Origin: Methanobacteriota archaeon
GTDB lineage: Archaea; Thermoplasmatota; Poseidoniia; MGIII; CG-Epi1
Length of the DNA stretch: 33,490 nucleotides
Assembly (NCBI GenBank): GCA_029977605.1
Contig: JAPOKN010000005.1
Coordinates: 1 to 33,490 of the forward strand
Direction of reading: 5' to 3'
This document shows positions 18,131-25,966 of the stretch, in pieces. The translations under genes and the position numbers were made by a program. Each line of letters starts with the position of its first letter. The stretch's first letter is position 1. The notes under the pieces are model-generated. The model saw only the letters and a list, made by a program, of their open reading frames with translations, did not search any database and was not told the origin of the DNA.

Positions 18131-18271
18131 ATGGCAGCAGATTACACTGACGAACCAAGTTGCACGCAAAAAGGTACAGGATGGATTTCATTTGATACCA
18201 AACCTAAAACTAGAAGAGTAGTAAAGATAAAAAGAAAAATTAGAAAGATTAAAAAAAGTTTTTATAGTTAA
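18131..18271 (+). CDS. 46-aa basic ORF downstream of rnpB
   Basis: An ORF below the track cut-off. ATG at 18131 opens MAADYTDEPSCTQKGTGWIS, followed by a Lys/Arg-rich tail (about half of the last 20 residues) and TAA at 18271. A TATA-like TTTTAAATA at 18097-18105 is centred about 30 nt upstream, close to leaderless spacing. The only Cys is residue 11. The composition (acidic/polar head, strongly basic tail) suggests a small RNA- or ribosome-associated protein, but no family is recognised. It overlaps the convergent VanZ-like gene by 23 nt. Function unknown; expression is inferred from the promoter position only. Confidence 0.5.
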   Translation: MAADYTDEPSCTQKGTGWISFDTKPKTRRVVKIKRKIRKIKKSFYS

Positions 18272-18608
18272 AAAAACTCAAGGATACTCCCAAAAAATCA
18301 AATAACACATCTTCCGCTGAACAAACACGTCCTTGAACAAAACTCTGATGTAATTCATCAAGACAAGCAATTGAAAAACCAAAAATAATAGTCATAAACA
18401 CAATTGCTTTTCGACTGGAAATTTCCCTTTCATGTAAAGAAAATTGAATCAATAACCCTAAAATAAAAAACTCTACCAAATGAAATATTTTATCTATACT
18501 AGAAAATCCAATATCCGAATCTGGAAGGTCATCATTAGGTGTATGACTAAGTATACTAATAATCAAAATATAAATAATTGTTAAATGGACGTATTTTAGT
18601 GTATACAC
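18249..18608 (-). CDS. VanZ-like membrane protein
   Basis: A 119-aa protein of the VanZ-like family, named after a teicoplanin-resistance gene, of unknown biochemical function. Four hydrophobic segments are visible, with the family's conserved DKIFHLVEFFILG and the second motif LDELHQSFVQGRVCSAEDVLFDFLG. The start is GTG at 18608, and its G is shared with the TAG stop of the lipoprotein gene upstream, so the two are co-transcribed. The pairing with a secreted metzincin lipoprotein suggests an envelope role (inference). Confidence 0.82.
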   Translation of the reverse strand: MYTLKYVHLTIIYILIISILSHTPNDDLPDSDIGFSSIDKIFHLVEFFILGLLIQFSLHEREISSRKAIVFMTIIFGFSIACLDELHQSFVQGRVCSAEDVLFDFLGVSLSFFNYKNFF

Positions 18609-19342
18609 TACAACTTACCTTGTCTCATCAGATTTAAATCATCTAAATCATAAGAATCAAAATTATTTGGAGGCTCTCCGTCCAATTGATTGTAAAAATC
18701 CTGGCTTTCAACTGCCCAGTACATAACAGACTCTTCATTATTGGAATGGTGTGGATGTTCAGGATCTTCATGATCATGAGGCGATGTATATCCCATGTTA
18801 ACTAATCCCAGAAGATGACCATATTCATGAACTAAAACCGCTTTTTCAATATCCTGAGCTGATATAAATAAGAAGGCTGCGTCTTCAATTTTCTCTTGGA
18901 ACATAGCAAATGAAGAACCTTTGTAAGCTAAACCTAGCGTATTCTCATTGTCCTCAAATTCACCATTAAGATATAAGATGTGAATTACGAATTCGTCACC
19001 ACTCTTAAATTTTGTTCGTTGAGAGTCTTCTATATCTAATATTTCTTGAAGTGAATAACTATTATCAGTACTCCCAAAACTATCTTGACTTATAGTTACA
19101 GAATCTTTATCAGTGACTTCATTGATTCTCTGCCTAAGTAGGTCAATAGCTTCGGAACTAGGCTCATAACCTGAAACGTAGTCAATTTCGATATGTAATT
19201 TAGAATATTTACCGTCTTGAAGAATTTCATATCTACATTCCCCAACGCTATTTTCACATGATATTAATTCATCTTTAAGGCTGTCAAGACAACCCGATGA
19301 AACCAAAATCATTGATAACATAAGGAAAACTATACTTCGCAT
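18608..19342 (-). CDS. metzincin-like zinc protease lipoprotein
   Basis: A 244-aa secreted lipoprotein: signal peptide MRSIVFLMLSMILVSSGC with lipobox SSGC (Cys18). The zinc motif HEYGHLLGLVN (His172, Glu173, His176) is followed by a possible Met-turn SVMYW (Met207). Metzincins carry HEXXHXXGXXH/D, but the eleventh residue here is Asn182. A His-rich loop (SPHDHEDPEHPHHSNN) between the motif and the Met-turn could supply the third ligand. The body is otherwise unlike any family I recognise, so the exact peptidase family is open. TTTTTAAT is centred about 26 nt upstream of the ATG, suggesting its own leaderless promoter. Confidence 0.75.
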   Translation of the reverse strand: MRSIVFLMLSMILVSSGCLDSLKDELISCENSVGECRYEILQDGKYSKLHIEIDYVSGYEPSSEAIDLLRQRINEVTDKDSVTISQDSFGSTDNSYSLQEILDIEDSQRTKFKSGDEFVIHILYLNGEFEDNENTLGLAYKGSSFAMFQEKIEDAAFLFISAQDIEKAVLVHEYGHLLGLVNMGYTSPHDHEDPEHPHHSNNEESVMYWAVESQDFYNQLDGEPPNNFDSYDLDDLNLMRQGKL

Positions 19343-19381
19343 AATTAGGTATAAGACATACCCAATTAAAAAGTTATTAAC

Positions 19382-19963
19382 TCAGTAAATCGGGCCAAGG
19401 ACAAATCTAGGATCTGGATATAATTTGAGAGCAATAGCACTATCTTCAATTGAAACTACACCCGGCAAATCATGTGTTTCAGGCTCAACTGTAGATAATT
19501 GAAAGTGTAAATGAGGATCCCAACCACCATTTTCGCTTTCATTTCCAAAATGTCCTATTGTTTGCCCTTTTGTGACTGATTGGCCCTTTGATTTGCCAAT
19601 TACTGACTTAGAATCTAAATGACCATAAAGAGCCCAAACCTTTGAGCCTGATATTTCATGCTCTGTGATTACAACATTGCCATAATCACCAGCTTCTGGA
19701 TTGTATCCAAAATTGTGGATTTTTCCATTCATAAAAGCCATACAAGGAGTTCCAACGGGTCCTCCTATATCAATTCCAACATGTAAGTTACGAACTCCTC
19801 CAAATAAATCAGTAGTGTAAACATTAGGCCTATATTCATTGTATCTGCCAATTGAGTATTCACTTTCGCCTGAATTCCATGAACCTTTAGTTAAATCTAA
19901 AACTTTATACTTTTCAGGTAGATTAACTACGGGATGAAATGATTCTGAATCCCAATTAATCAT
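19382..19963 (-). CDS. M23/LytM-fold metallopeptidase without signal peptide
   Basis: A 193-aa protein with an M23 domain: first zinc pair in HVGIDIGGPVGTPC (His61, Asp65), ALYGHLD (His114) and PHLHFQLS (His151, His153). All M23 ligands are present. No signal peptide or membrane segment is seen, so it should be cytoplasmic. The stretch GGWDPHLHFQL and the surrounding spacing resemble the M23 module found inside fused aminoglycoside-phosphotransferase/M23/class III aminotransferase proteins rather than secreted lysostaphin types. Archaea have no murein, so the substrate is unknown. The ATG overlaps the biotin ligase stop (ATGA). Confidence 0.85.
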   Translation of the reverse strand: MINWDSESFHPVVNLPEKYKVLDLTKGSWNSGESEYSIGRYNEYRPNVYTTDLFGGVRNLHVGIDIGGPVGTPCMAFMNGKIHNFGYNPEAGDYGNVVITEHEISGSKVWALYGHLDSKSVIGKSKGQSVTKGQTIGHFGNESENGGWDPHLHFQLSTVEPETHDLPGVVSIEDSAIALKLYPDPRFVLGPIY

Positions 19964-20592
19964 TGTAGATGAACCTCCTCTGTCAAAAAAATTAATTCAT
20001 CAAAGGAATCCCTAACCACGAGGCGGCCATCTTCTGCAATTTTAACTACCTGCCCATTACCGTCTTTCCAGGAAACATGCTCACCAATCAAACAATCATA
20101 AATTAGAAACTGTTTAATTATGTATTCATCACTATGTTCCATGGCATTCCTAATTTTTTCATTAAATTTGTTAATAAAGTCTAATTTATCGATACTAAAA
20201 CCTAAGTCAGATAGACAAATAGATTTTGCTAAACTAGGGCTATTAGTCATATTAATTCCTAGTCCTGCAATCACTTTTTCGCCTTGAAGTTGGCAAAGCA
20301 CCCCTCCTAATTTCTTCCCTTCAACTAATATATCGTTCGGCCACTTGACCTTAGCAATTATCCTATTTTCATAAAGAATTTCAGCTACTGAAATGCCAAC
20401 AATTATAGGTAATAACTTCTTATTAGGCAAAACTACAGAATAGTAAAAACCACCTTCATATGATTCCCATAACCTTCCTTGCCTTCCACGCCCTTCTGAT
20501 TGTTTTAAAGATATTATTGAATCATATAACTCTAAATTGAATTGAGTCAGCCAAGTATTCGTTGAATTTATGTTATCTATTACATTTATCAA
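19960..20592 (-). CDS. birA: biotin-[carboxylase] ligase
   Basis: A 210-aa biotin protein ligase, which activates biotin as biotinyl-AMP and attaches it to the carrier lysine of carboxylases. It shows the family's INSTNTWL start, SEGRGRQGRLWES, and VKWPNDILVEGKKLGGVL blocks, then a small C-terminal SH3-like domain (GEHVSWKDGNGQVVKIAEDG). There is no N-terminal helix-turn-helix, so it is the monofunctional kind that does not regulate transcription. The start appears to be TTG at 20592, overlapping the PolD stop (TTGA). It may serve a propionyl- or acetyl-CoA carboxylase that feeds the methylmalonyl-CoA mutase. Confidence 0.92.
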   Translation of the reverse strand: MINVIDNINSTNTWLTQFNLELYDSIISLKQSEGRGRQGRLWESYEGGFYYSVVLPNKKLLPIIVGISVAEILYENRIIAKVKWPNDILVEGKKLGGVLCQLQGEKVIAGLGINMTNSPSLAKSICLSDLGFSIDKLDFINKFNEKIRNAMEHSDEYIIKQFLIYDCLIGEHVSWKDGNGQVVKIAEDGRLVVRDSFDELIFLTEEVHLQ

Positions 20593-23500
20593 AGGAAAGC
20601 TCCCAAATCCATTTGCTTAATTTGTTCATTTTCCAAAGTCTCTTCAATCGCACTGAAAGCTAACTCTAACCTTTGACGAATGAATTTTCTCGAGCCATAT
20701 GTCTCGGCAATCTCACCTGCAATTTGTCTATATTTCGCAACAGAGGCTGGAGAAATATTTAATTGGAGTAAACCTCCGCAAGAACAAGTATCTTTCAAAG
20801 GAGGCCTACGGTACTTCATATTACACTTCTTGCACCTCACACCCTGTGTTGAAAATGAACGTAAATTTCCTATGATATCACGAATAAAATGCTTCTCAAT
20901 TGTTTGTTCTGCAACATAACTTGCATCAGAAGCTCTAGTTTTTTTAGCTAATTCTAATGAAGCTATAGCTTTACTTTTCATTGAATCTAAAGTGACATAA
21001 CGGGATTCATTCGGACCCAGATTAATACTTGAAGAAGAATGCGTAAAAGAATAGCCTTCATACTGTTCAGGACTCTCTAACCTCTTTGAAACTATATCAA
21101 GATATTCTAGAACATCTGTAGGATTAGACGATTTTTCTGAATGCTCGTAGAATTCTAAAGGGTATTTTGAATTTAATTCAACATTATGGGCTTCGCTATC
21201 TATCTCCATTGGATCAATTCTTGTTGACAGAACTCTGGGAATATCCATAGTTCCCCCTCTGGTTGTTGGTACAAAACTATCTGAAAAATTAAGAAGGCCA
21301 TCAAGTAAGAGCATAATGGAATCTTCATCTCCATCACAATTTCTCCTCTTAGCTGCATGGAAGAAAGGATGTCCATATTGAGCTTTAGCTGAAGTAAAAC
21401 CAATCAACCGGCCTAGAACTCCTGCTGAAGTGTGAGGGCTCAGACATATTAGTAGACTTCCAATTAACTCATGCATGACTGAATTCGAAGTTACGTTGTA
21501 GAATGGCTCTGAGTCGTAAAGTTTAACTAACTCATCATTAACAAAGTTTGCTACCTTAACTAGCCAAGGACCTGCATTCTTTGAAACAATTAAATCTTGC
21601 ACTTTTAATTCTAATAATTGGTTTTCAGATTCCAATTTCTTACCATCAATATCTTTACTATAACCTAACTCCAAAGCTTTCTCAACCGATAATCCAATCT
21701 CTTTCGGATAAAAATGTGTAATTGGTAAATCTATCATATCATACCTAAGTGTTCCGTCCTTGTAAACTCTTAGATCATATTTTGAACGAAGTATCCCTTT
21801 TTCTAACGATTCTGGAATCTTAGGACCTGATTTCAATTCTTTGATTCCTTTTACTTTAGGCAATATACCCACTTTCGTATTATTCATTGCTTTTGTTACT
21901 ATTTCTGACACATCAACTATTCTCTTCTTAGCGTCTTCTTTAACCATAGTTAAAGATTTACAACATCTAAGCGAAATAGTCTCTTTGTTACAATTCTTAC
22001 AATATCTTAGCTGTGTTACCATTTCTATCGAACCTAGCTTACCTTGTGTAAACCCTCTTCGATAAGGACGTTCTTTAAGTGCGGTATTTATTAATCTTTG
22101 ATTACCTCCAGAATCACCTAGAGGAAATAATACGTGTGGAGGTGGCTTAAGTCTACGCTCATTAGCCTTCTCAGGACGCCCCATACTAGCGCCGATTCGA
22201 GTTGGAGATTTACATTTAATCAAAACCTCTGACAACTCTGATAATAGTGTTAAGGAATCATCCGAATAATTGTCTAACTCACTTGCTAATAACTTACCAT
22301 CTGTTTCTTTGATTCCCAATAATGTAATCAAGGGATCATATCCTTCATCTAATACTATGACATTATCCTCAATTCTGAAGAACATACCCAGTTTAACGAA
22401 TATTTCTTTATAAATTTTTGAAAAACGATTCTTAATAACCTCTGAACCATTTCTTACAAGCTGATTACGAAGATCTAAAATTTCCTTAGAGCCTAAATCA
22501 CCCCAGTTATAAGTATACTTAGGATGCAAAGGCAAATCGTTTTCTTTGCAGAAATCATATAGGGAAGAAAAAGAATAATCTCCGTCATATATTCCTATGT
22601 TTTTAGAACCAACCAATGAATCCCACCATTCATCACACCAGCCTGATGGCTGCAAGGGGTGATTATTTTCCAAAAATTCACCTACAGGAATCAACAGCTC
22701 ACCTAGATCCACAATCTCCTTGACTTGGTTAACAACTTTCAAAGCTAAATTATAATCATCAAGTCTAGTAAAAGTACCGTTTTCTAGTATAACCGAAGGT
22801 CCTTCTATTGTATCACATGGCGTAGAAGCTGTCGCCTTACCAGGCAATTGAAGTTTCAATTGAGTGCCTATTGCAGCAAAAGAATCTACAATCAACATAG
22901 TAGAAGGATGTAAAGACATTGAAGCTAAACCAGCAGTTCTCGAACGTCCGTACCTAAGTCTAAAGCTACCTGGTTTGTCTGGAAAAGCAAAAATTGGCCG
23001 GCCTGCTAAAACATCTTTCAAGTATTTGTGCTCTTTAACATCGCCAGAGGCTGATTTACGCTTTTTCTCAGTATAAGTCCTTAGAAAATCCCAACCACTT
23101 ATTCCCAATTTATCAACATGTTTCAAAACTTTAGCAGCTTTAAGGCAAAGACCTTCAGCCAAAACTAGACACGCTCCACCTCTCAAAGAATTCGTCTCAA
23201 CTCGAGGAAGATCTCGATTTCCTGCGACTTCTAACTTATCAGTTCTTTCACCCGTAACACAAATTGGGCATGATGTAACAATAGTATGTATTTCCTCTGG
23301 ACTAGGGACGTATTGTAAATTAACTGCCCTTTTGTAAAGAGGAATTTCCTCTTTGTATCTCTCAATTTCAGCTGGAGTTGGAATATATGGATCTAAATCT
23401 AATTCTCTCCTCACAACATCTGCTATCAAAACCGATAATGCTTGAGCTGTGCCACCAGCAGCTCGGATGGGGCCAGCGTAATATATTGAAGCACATTTAG

Positions 23501-23909
23501 TTTTGTTACTATTTTCAAGAGTACTTACCTTTACAACTCCTTCTGTAGGGGCAACTAAAACACCCTCAGTAAGTATTGACAACGATGTTCTAACTGCCTG
23601 CTCTAGTGCTTTTTCTAATCCTAACTCCGATTTTAATTTTCCTGCAAGCTCTTTAGCAATGATTAAAGCAGTAGACTCCCTATCATTTTCTTCAGCTACC
23701 TCTCTTATTCGAGGCGCTATACCTTCTGGACCAACTTGTGCTTCTACCCTTTCAGCTAAATCTTTAGCTCGAGGTATCTCTGGTGAATCCGAAGGATCAA
23801 AACCCGCCTTTCGAACTTTTTCAACTAGAGAATAACAAGTATCGGCTTTTTTCTCCAAATCTTCAAAATAAGCCTCCATCTCATTAGATGCTATCAATAC
23901 CACAAACAC
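20589..23909 (-). CDS. polC: DNA polymerase D, large subunit (DP2)
   Basis: The 1106-aa catalytic subunit of the archaeal replicative polymerase PolD; the exonuclease subunit DP1 is not in the window. The catalytic motif RRNCDGDEDSIMLLLDG lies near residue 855, the place where many archaea carry an intein; none is present here. Zinc ribbons include CPICVTGE, CKNCN...LRCC and, near the C-terminus, CKKCN...CSCGG. Other blocks are YYAGPIRAAGGTAQALSVL and RIGASMGRPEKANERRLKPPPH. The track starts at a GTG at 23909, but ATG at 23879 gives MEAYFEDLEKKADTCY, the usual DP2 N-terminus, and suits a TATA-like AATAATAATAG at 23921-23931. I prefer 23879. Confidence 0.97.
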   Translation of the reverse strand: MFVVLIASNEMEAYFEDLEKKADTCYSLVEKVRKAGFDPSDSPEIPRAKDLAERVEAQVGPEGIAPRIREVAEENDRESTALIIAKELAGKLKSELGLEKALEQAVRTSLSILTEGVLVAPTEGVVKVSTLENSNKTKCASIYYAGPIRAAGGTAQALSVLIADVVRRELDLDPYIPTPAEIERYKEEIPLYKRAVNLQYVPSPEEIHTIVTSCPICVTGERTDKLEVAGNRDLPRVETNSLRGGACLVLAEGLCLKAAKVLKHVDKLGISGWDFLRTYTEKKRKSASGDVKEHKYLKDVLAGRPIFAFPDKPGSFRLRYGRSRTAGLASMSLHPSTMLIVDSFAAIGTQLKLQLPGKATASTPCDTIEGPSVILENGTFTRLDDYNLALKVVNQVKEIVDLGELLIPVGEFLENNHPLQPSGWCDEWWDSLVGSKNIGIYDGDYSFSSLYDFCKENDLPLHPKYTYNWGDLGSKEILDLRNQLVRNGSEVIKNRFSKIYKEIFVKLGMFFRIEDNVIVLDEGYDPLITLLGIKETDGKLLASELDNYSDDSLTLLSELSEVLIKCKSPTRIGASMGRPEKANERRLKPPPHVLFPLGDSGGNQRLINTALKERPYRRGFTQGKLGSIEMVTQLRYCKNCNKETISLRCCKSLTMVKEDAKKRIVDVSEIVTKAMNNTKVGILPKVKGIKELKSGPKIPESLEKGILRSKYDLRVYKDGTLRYDMIDLPITHFYPKEIGLSVEKALELGYSKDIDGKKLESENQLLELKVQDLIVSKNAGPWLVKVANFVNDELVKLYDSEPFYNVTSNSVMHELIGSLLICLSPHTSAGVLGRLIGFTSAKAQYGHPFFHAAKRRNCDGDEDSIMLLLDGLLNFSDSFVPTTRGGTMDIPRVLSTRIDPMEIDSEAHNVELNSKYPLEFYEHSEKSSNPTDVLEYLDIVSKRLESPEQYEGYSFTHSSSSINLGPNESRYVTLDSMKSKAIASLELAKKTRASDASYVAEQTIEKHFIRDIIGNLRSFSTQGVRCKKCNMKYRRPPLKDTCSCGGLLQLNISPASVAKYRQIAGEIAETYGSRKFIRQRLELAFSAIEETLENEQIKQMDLGAFL

Positions 23910-23947
23910 ACATAGAACGCCTATTATTATTCTATTTGCTAAAAATT

Positions 23948-25450
23948 TTAAACGCCATAACTATCAATGTAGATTGTACGATAAGCCGAGGAACTAGCCC
24001 TAATACCTGCGAACATTACTGCAAACGACAAAAGGACAAATATTCCACCAGCTAAAAGACCAATATTATGATTGTATAGCATTACTGATGCTGGCAATAT
24101 AAGCAATATTGAAGAAAAAAATGCTGATGTTCCCATTAACATAAACTGCACTAATATATCCGGATTTCCACGGTCACTTTCATCAAAATTGGCAAAAGCA
24201 CTTCCTGCCCATATACCTAACCCAGTATTAACAAACAATAAAATTAAAACACATTCCCCAAAAAACAAAGTTACTTCAAACGGAAACTTAGCCAAAAAAC
24301 AAATAGGAAGCCAAATAGATAAAAGACCTGGAAAAGCCATGAACAAGAGCGCAAAGGCCTTACCTTTCATAATTAATAATGATTCGACTGGATTAGATTT
24401 CATAATCCACAATCTTTTGCCTTCAACCCCAAGTATAGTTGAACCAAGCATTGTACATTGCAATAGAGCTCCAAGATACAGACTAATAGCAAGCATTCCA
24501 GGGTAATACAATTTTGGAGGTAAATCTCCAACAGGTTCGGTTGGAATTCCTACTTTAAACCACCAAAACACCATCAATAAAGAAATTGAAAATGTTGAAA
24601 ATGCAGAGCTAAGAACGTCCCTTTCCCTAATTGAGGATGTTACTTCTTTAGAACAAATTGCTGACGCGCGGCGTCCGACAAATGGACTCAACCAATTAAA
24701 TTGAAGTAAACGCACAGGATTCTTGTGCGAAGAAGAATTTATCTTATAGGATTCCAAAGCTTCAACAAAAATGTTATCCATAAAATAAAAGAAAACAAGT
24801 AAAAGTAATGTACAAACTAAAACTATTATTATAGCTAAAGTAGGATCTTGATGTGCTGCGTTTGATACTAAAAGAAGAGCTAAGAGTATTGGAAATAAAG
24901 CTACCAAAAAACTAAGCTTTCTAGAAAAAGGATGCAAAGAACCTATTAATGAAAACATAAAACCACTTAGTGCTGATAAAAATGAAAATAAGTACAACAA
25001 AATAAAGAACTCTATCTCAACATAAATATTAGTTTTAGTAACAACATTACCTGTAAAGAAAATTAAGAGCATCCCTGAAGTAATAAATAAATTTGGAATA
25101 AGAACTGAAAAAAATTGACCTAACATTATAGATCTGGGAACTACAGGCTGAACTAGATACATGTCCATTATCTTAGATTTGACAATTTTTCTGTAAGTTA
25201 TTCCTGCTGATCTGAGAGTAAACAATGAAAAATATACAAGTAAAATCGTACCATATCCTTCATTCGAACCCTCTGGAAAAAGCTGAGGATTTTGAATTAC
25301 AAAATTCATCAACCGAATACAAGCAAATGAAAAAATAATCCCTAAAAATGAAATAAAGAAGGTTGATGCAAATCGTTTCTTAAAAGACTGAATAGCACTT
25401 CTGAATGATGTGCGAAATTCCGCCTCGAATATTGCGTAAGAAGAATTCAT
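23948..25450 (-). CDS. polytopic membrane protein, ABC-2 permease-like
   Basis: A 500-aa protein with about 12 hydrophobic segments in two halves, each preceded by a cytoplasmic amphipathic or charged region (AEFRTSFRSAIQSFKKRFAS; FVGRRASAICSKEVTSSIRERD). This resembles two fused ABC-2 type permease halves; R-K-x-V-K-S-K-I and GVEGKRLWIMKSNPV match patterns in such exporters, whose permeases often contain a GxEG(K/R) motif. No ATPase gene lies next to it. It overlaps the small zinc protein upstream by 4 nt (ATGA) and is followed by polD with its own promoter. Substrate unknown. Confidence 0.7.
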   Translation of the reverse strand: MNSSYAIFEAEFRTSFRSAIQSFKKRFASTFFISFLGIIFSFACIRLMNFVIQNPQLFPEGSNEGYGTILLVYFSLFTLRSAGITYRKIVKSKIMDMYLVQPVVPRSIMLGQFFSVLIPNLFITSGMLLIFFTGNVVTKTNIYVEIEFFILLYLFSFLSALSGFMFSLIGSLHPFSRKLSFLVALFPILLALLLVSNAAHQDPTLAIIIVLVCTLLLLVFFYFMDNIFVEALESYKINSSSHKNPVRLLQFNWLSPFVGRRASAICSKEVTSSIRERDVLSSAFSTFSISLLMVFWWFKVGIPTEPVGDLPPKLYYPGMLAISLYLGALLQCTMLGSTILGVEGKRLWIMKSNPVESLLIMKGKAFALLFMAFPGLLSIWLPICFLAKFPFEVTLFFGECVLILLFVNTGLGIWAGSAFANFDESDRGNPDILVQFMLMGTSAFFSSILLILPASVMLYNHNIGLLAGGIFVLLSFAVMFAGIRASSSAYRTIYIDSYGV

Positions 25451-25671
25451 CTTCCTAGAGACTCCAGAGTTCTATCCTTTTTAGTAGCTTTTTTAAAAAT
25501 TCTGTAGCAAGACTGGCATAATCCAATTTTTTTGCCGTTTCCACTGACTTCTAATTCAGGGACTAAATCTACTTTTTTACGGGAAACTGAACGTTTAATT
25601 GAGCCATTACAGTTGGCCATGCCACATTTACTTTGTGTGCCGTTTGATAAATTAATAGCTCTATGTTTCAT
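25447..25671 (-). CDS. small zinc-binding protein
   Basis: A 74-aa basic protein with two Cys pairs, KCGMANCNG (residues about 16-21) and LCQSCYRIFKKATKKDR (about 52-55), separated by about 30 residues. That is the spacing of a zinc ribbon. I do not recognise a named family. The Lys/Arg-rich surface suggests nucleic-acid or ribosome binding (inference). The ATG has a TATA-like TTTTAAG about 27 nt upstream, so it is likely the leaderless first gene of a two-gene unit with the membrane protein. Confidence 0.65.
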   Translation of the reverse strand: MKHRAINLSNGTQSKCGMANCNGSIKRSVSRKKVDLVPELEVSGNGKKIGLCQSCYRIFKKATKKDRTLESLGR

Positions 25672-25707
25672 AATTGGCAGTAAATAACTACATACTTAAA
25701 ATTTTAA

Positions 25708-25929
25708 CTATTTTTCTAAATTGGAACCTTTAGAATGAGAATTCATATGTCCACAAATTGAACAATAATTTGGGTCGCTTCCCAATAGCTGCTCTCCACA
25801 TTTTGAACAGTTTATTCCTTTCTTTACATATGCCTGATTTTGATTTTTTTGGTAATTAATTATATAGCCAATTACTAGGATGAAAATAATAATTGTTTGG
25901 CTGTAGCAAACAAGCTGTTCAAAGTCCAC
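25708..25929 (-). CDS. small membrane-anchored zinc-ribbon protein
   Basis: A 73-aa protein with an N-terminal membrane segment (YSQTIIIFILVIGYIINY) followed by a zinc ribbon CSKCGEQLLGSDPNYCSICG and a polar tail. The start is GTG at 25929, with a minus-strand TATA box AGTTATAG (25951-25958) centred about 26 nt upstream, so it is probably leaderless. Zinc-ribbon plus single-span proteins of this size are common in archaea and are usually uncharacterised. Whether it works with the adjacent small zinc protein is unknown. Confidence 0.65.
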   Translation of the reverse strand: MDFEQLVCYSQTIIIFILVIGYIINYQKNQNQAYVKKGINCSKCGEQLLGSDPNYCSICGHMNSHSKGSNLEK

Positions 25930-25950
25930 TATTGTGCATAATTGCAGTCT

Positions 25951-25958
25951 CTATAACT
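25951..25958 (-). promoter_or_regulatory. TATA box for the small zinc-ribbon gene
   Basis: Minus-strand AGTTATAG is centred 25-26 nt upstream of the GTG at 25929. It supports GTG as the true start despite the weaker codon. Confidence 0.5.
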
Positions 25959-25966
25959 GTTTGCCC

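Noticed and set aside
17933-18169. Minus-strand 78-aa ORF
   Set aside because: It lies antisense to RNase P RNA and its sequence reflects conserved RNA structure.
21300-21360. Possible intein in the PolD catalytic motif
   Set aside because: NCDGDED is continuous with flanking conserved residues; no Cys/Ser start block or endonuclease domain is present.
20680-24506. Plus-strand ORFs opposite polD and the membrane protein (for example 23503-23835, 24072-24506)
   Set aside because: They have no promoter, no family match and mirror codon bias of the minus-strand genes.
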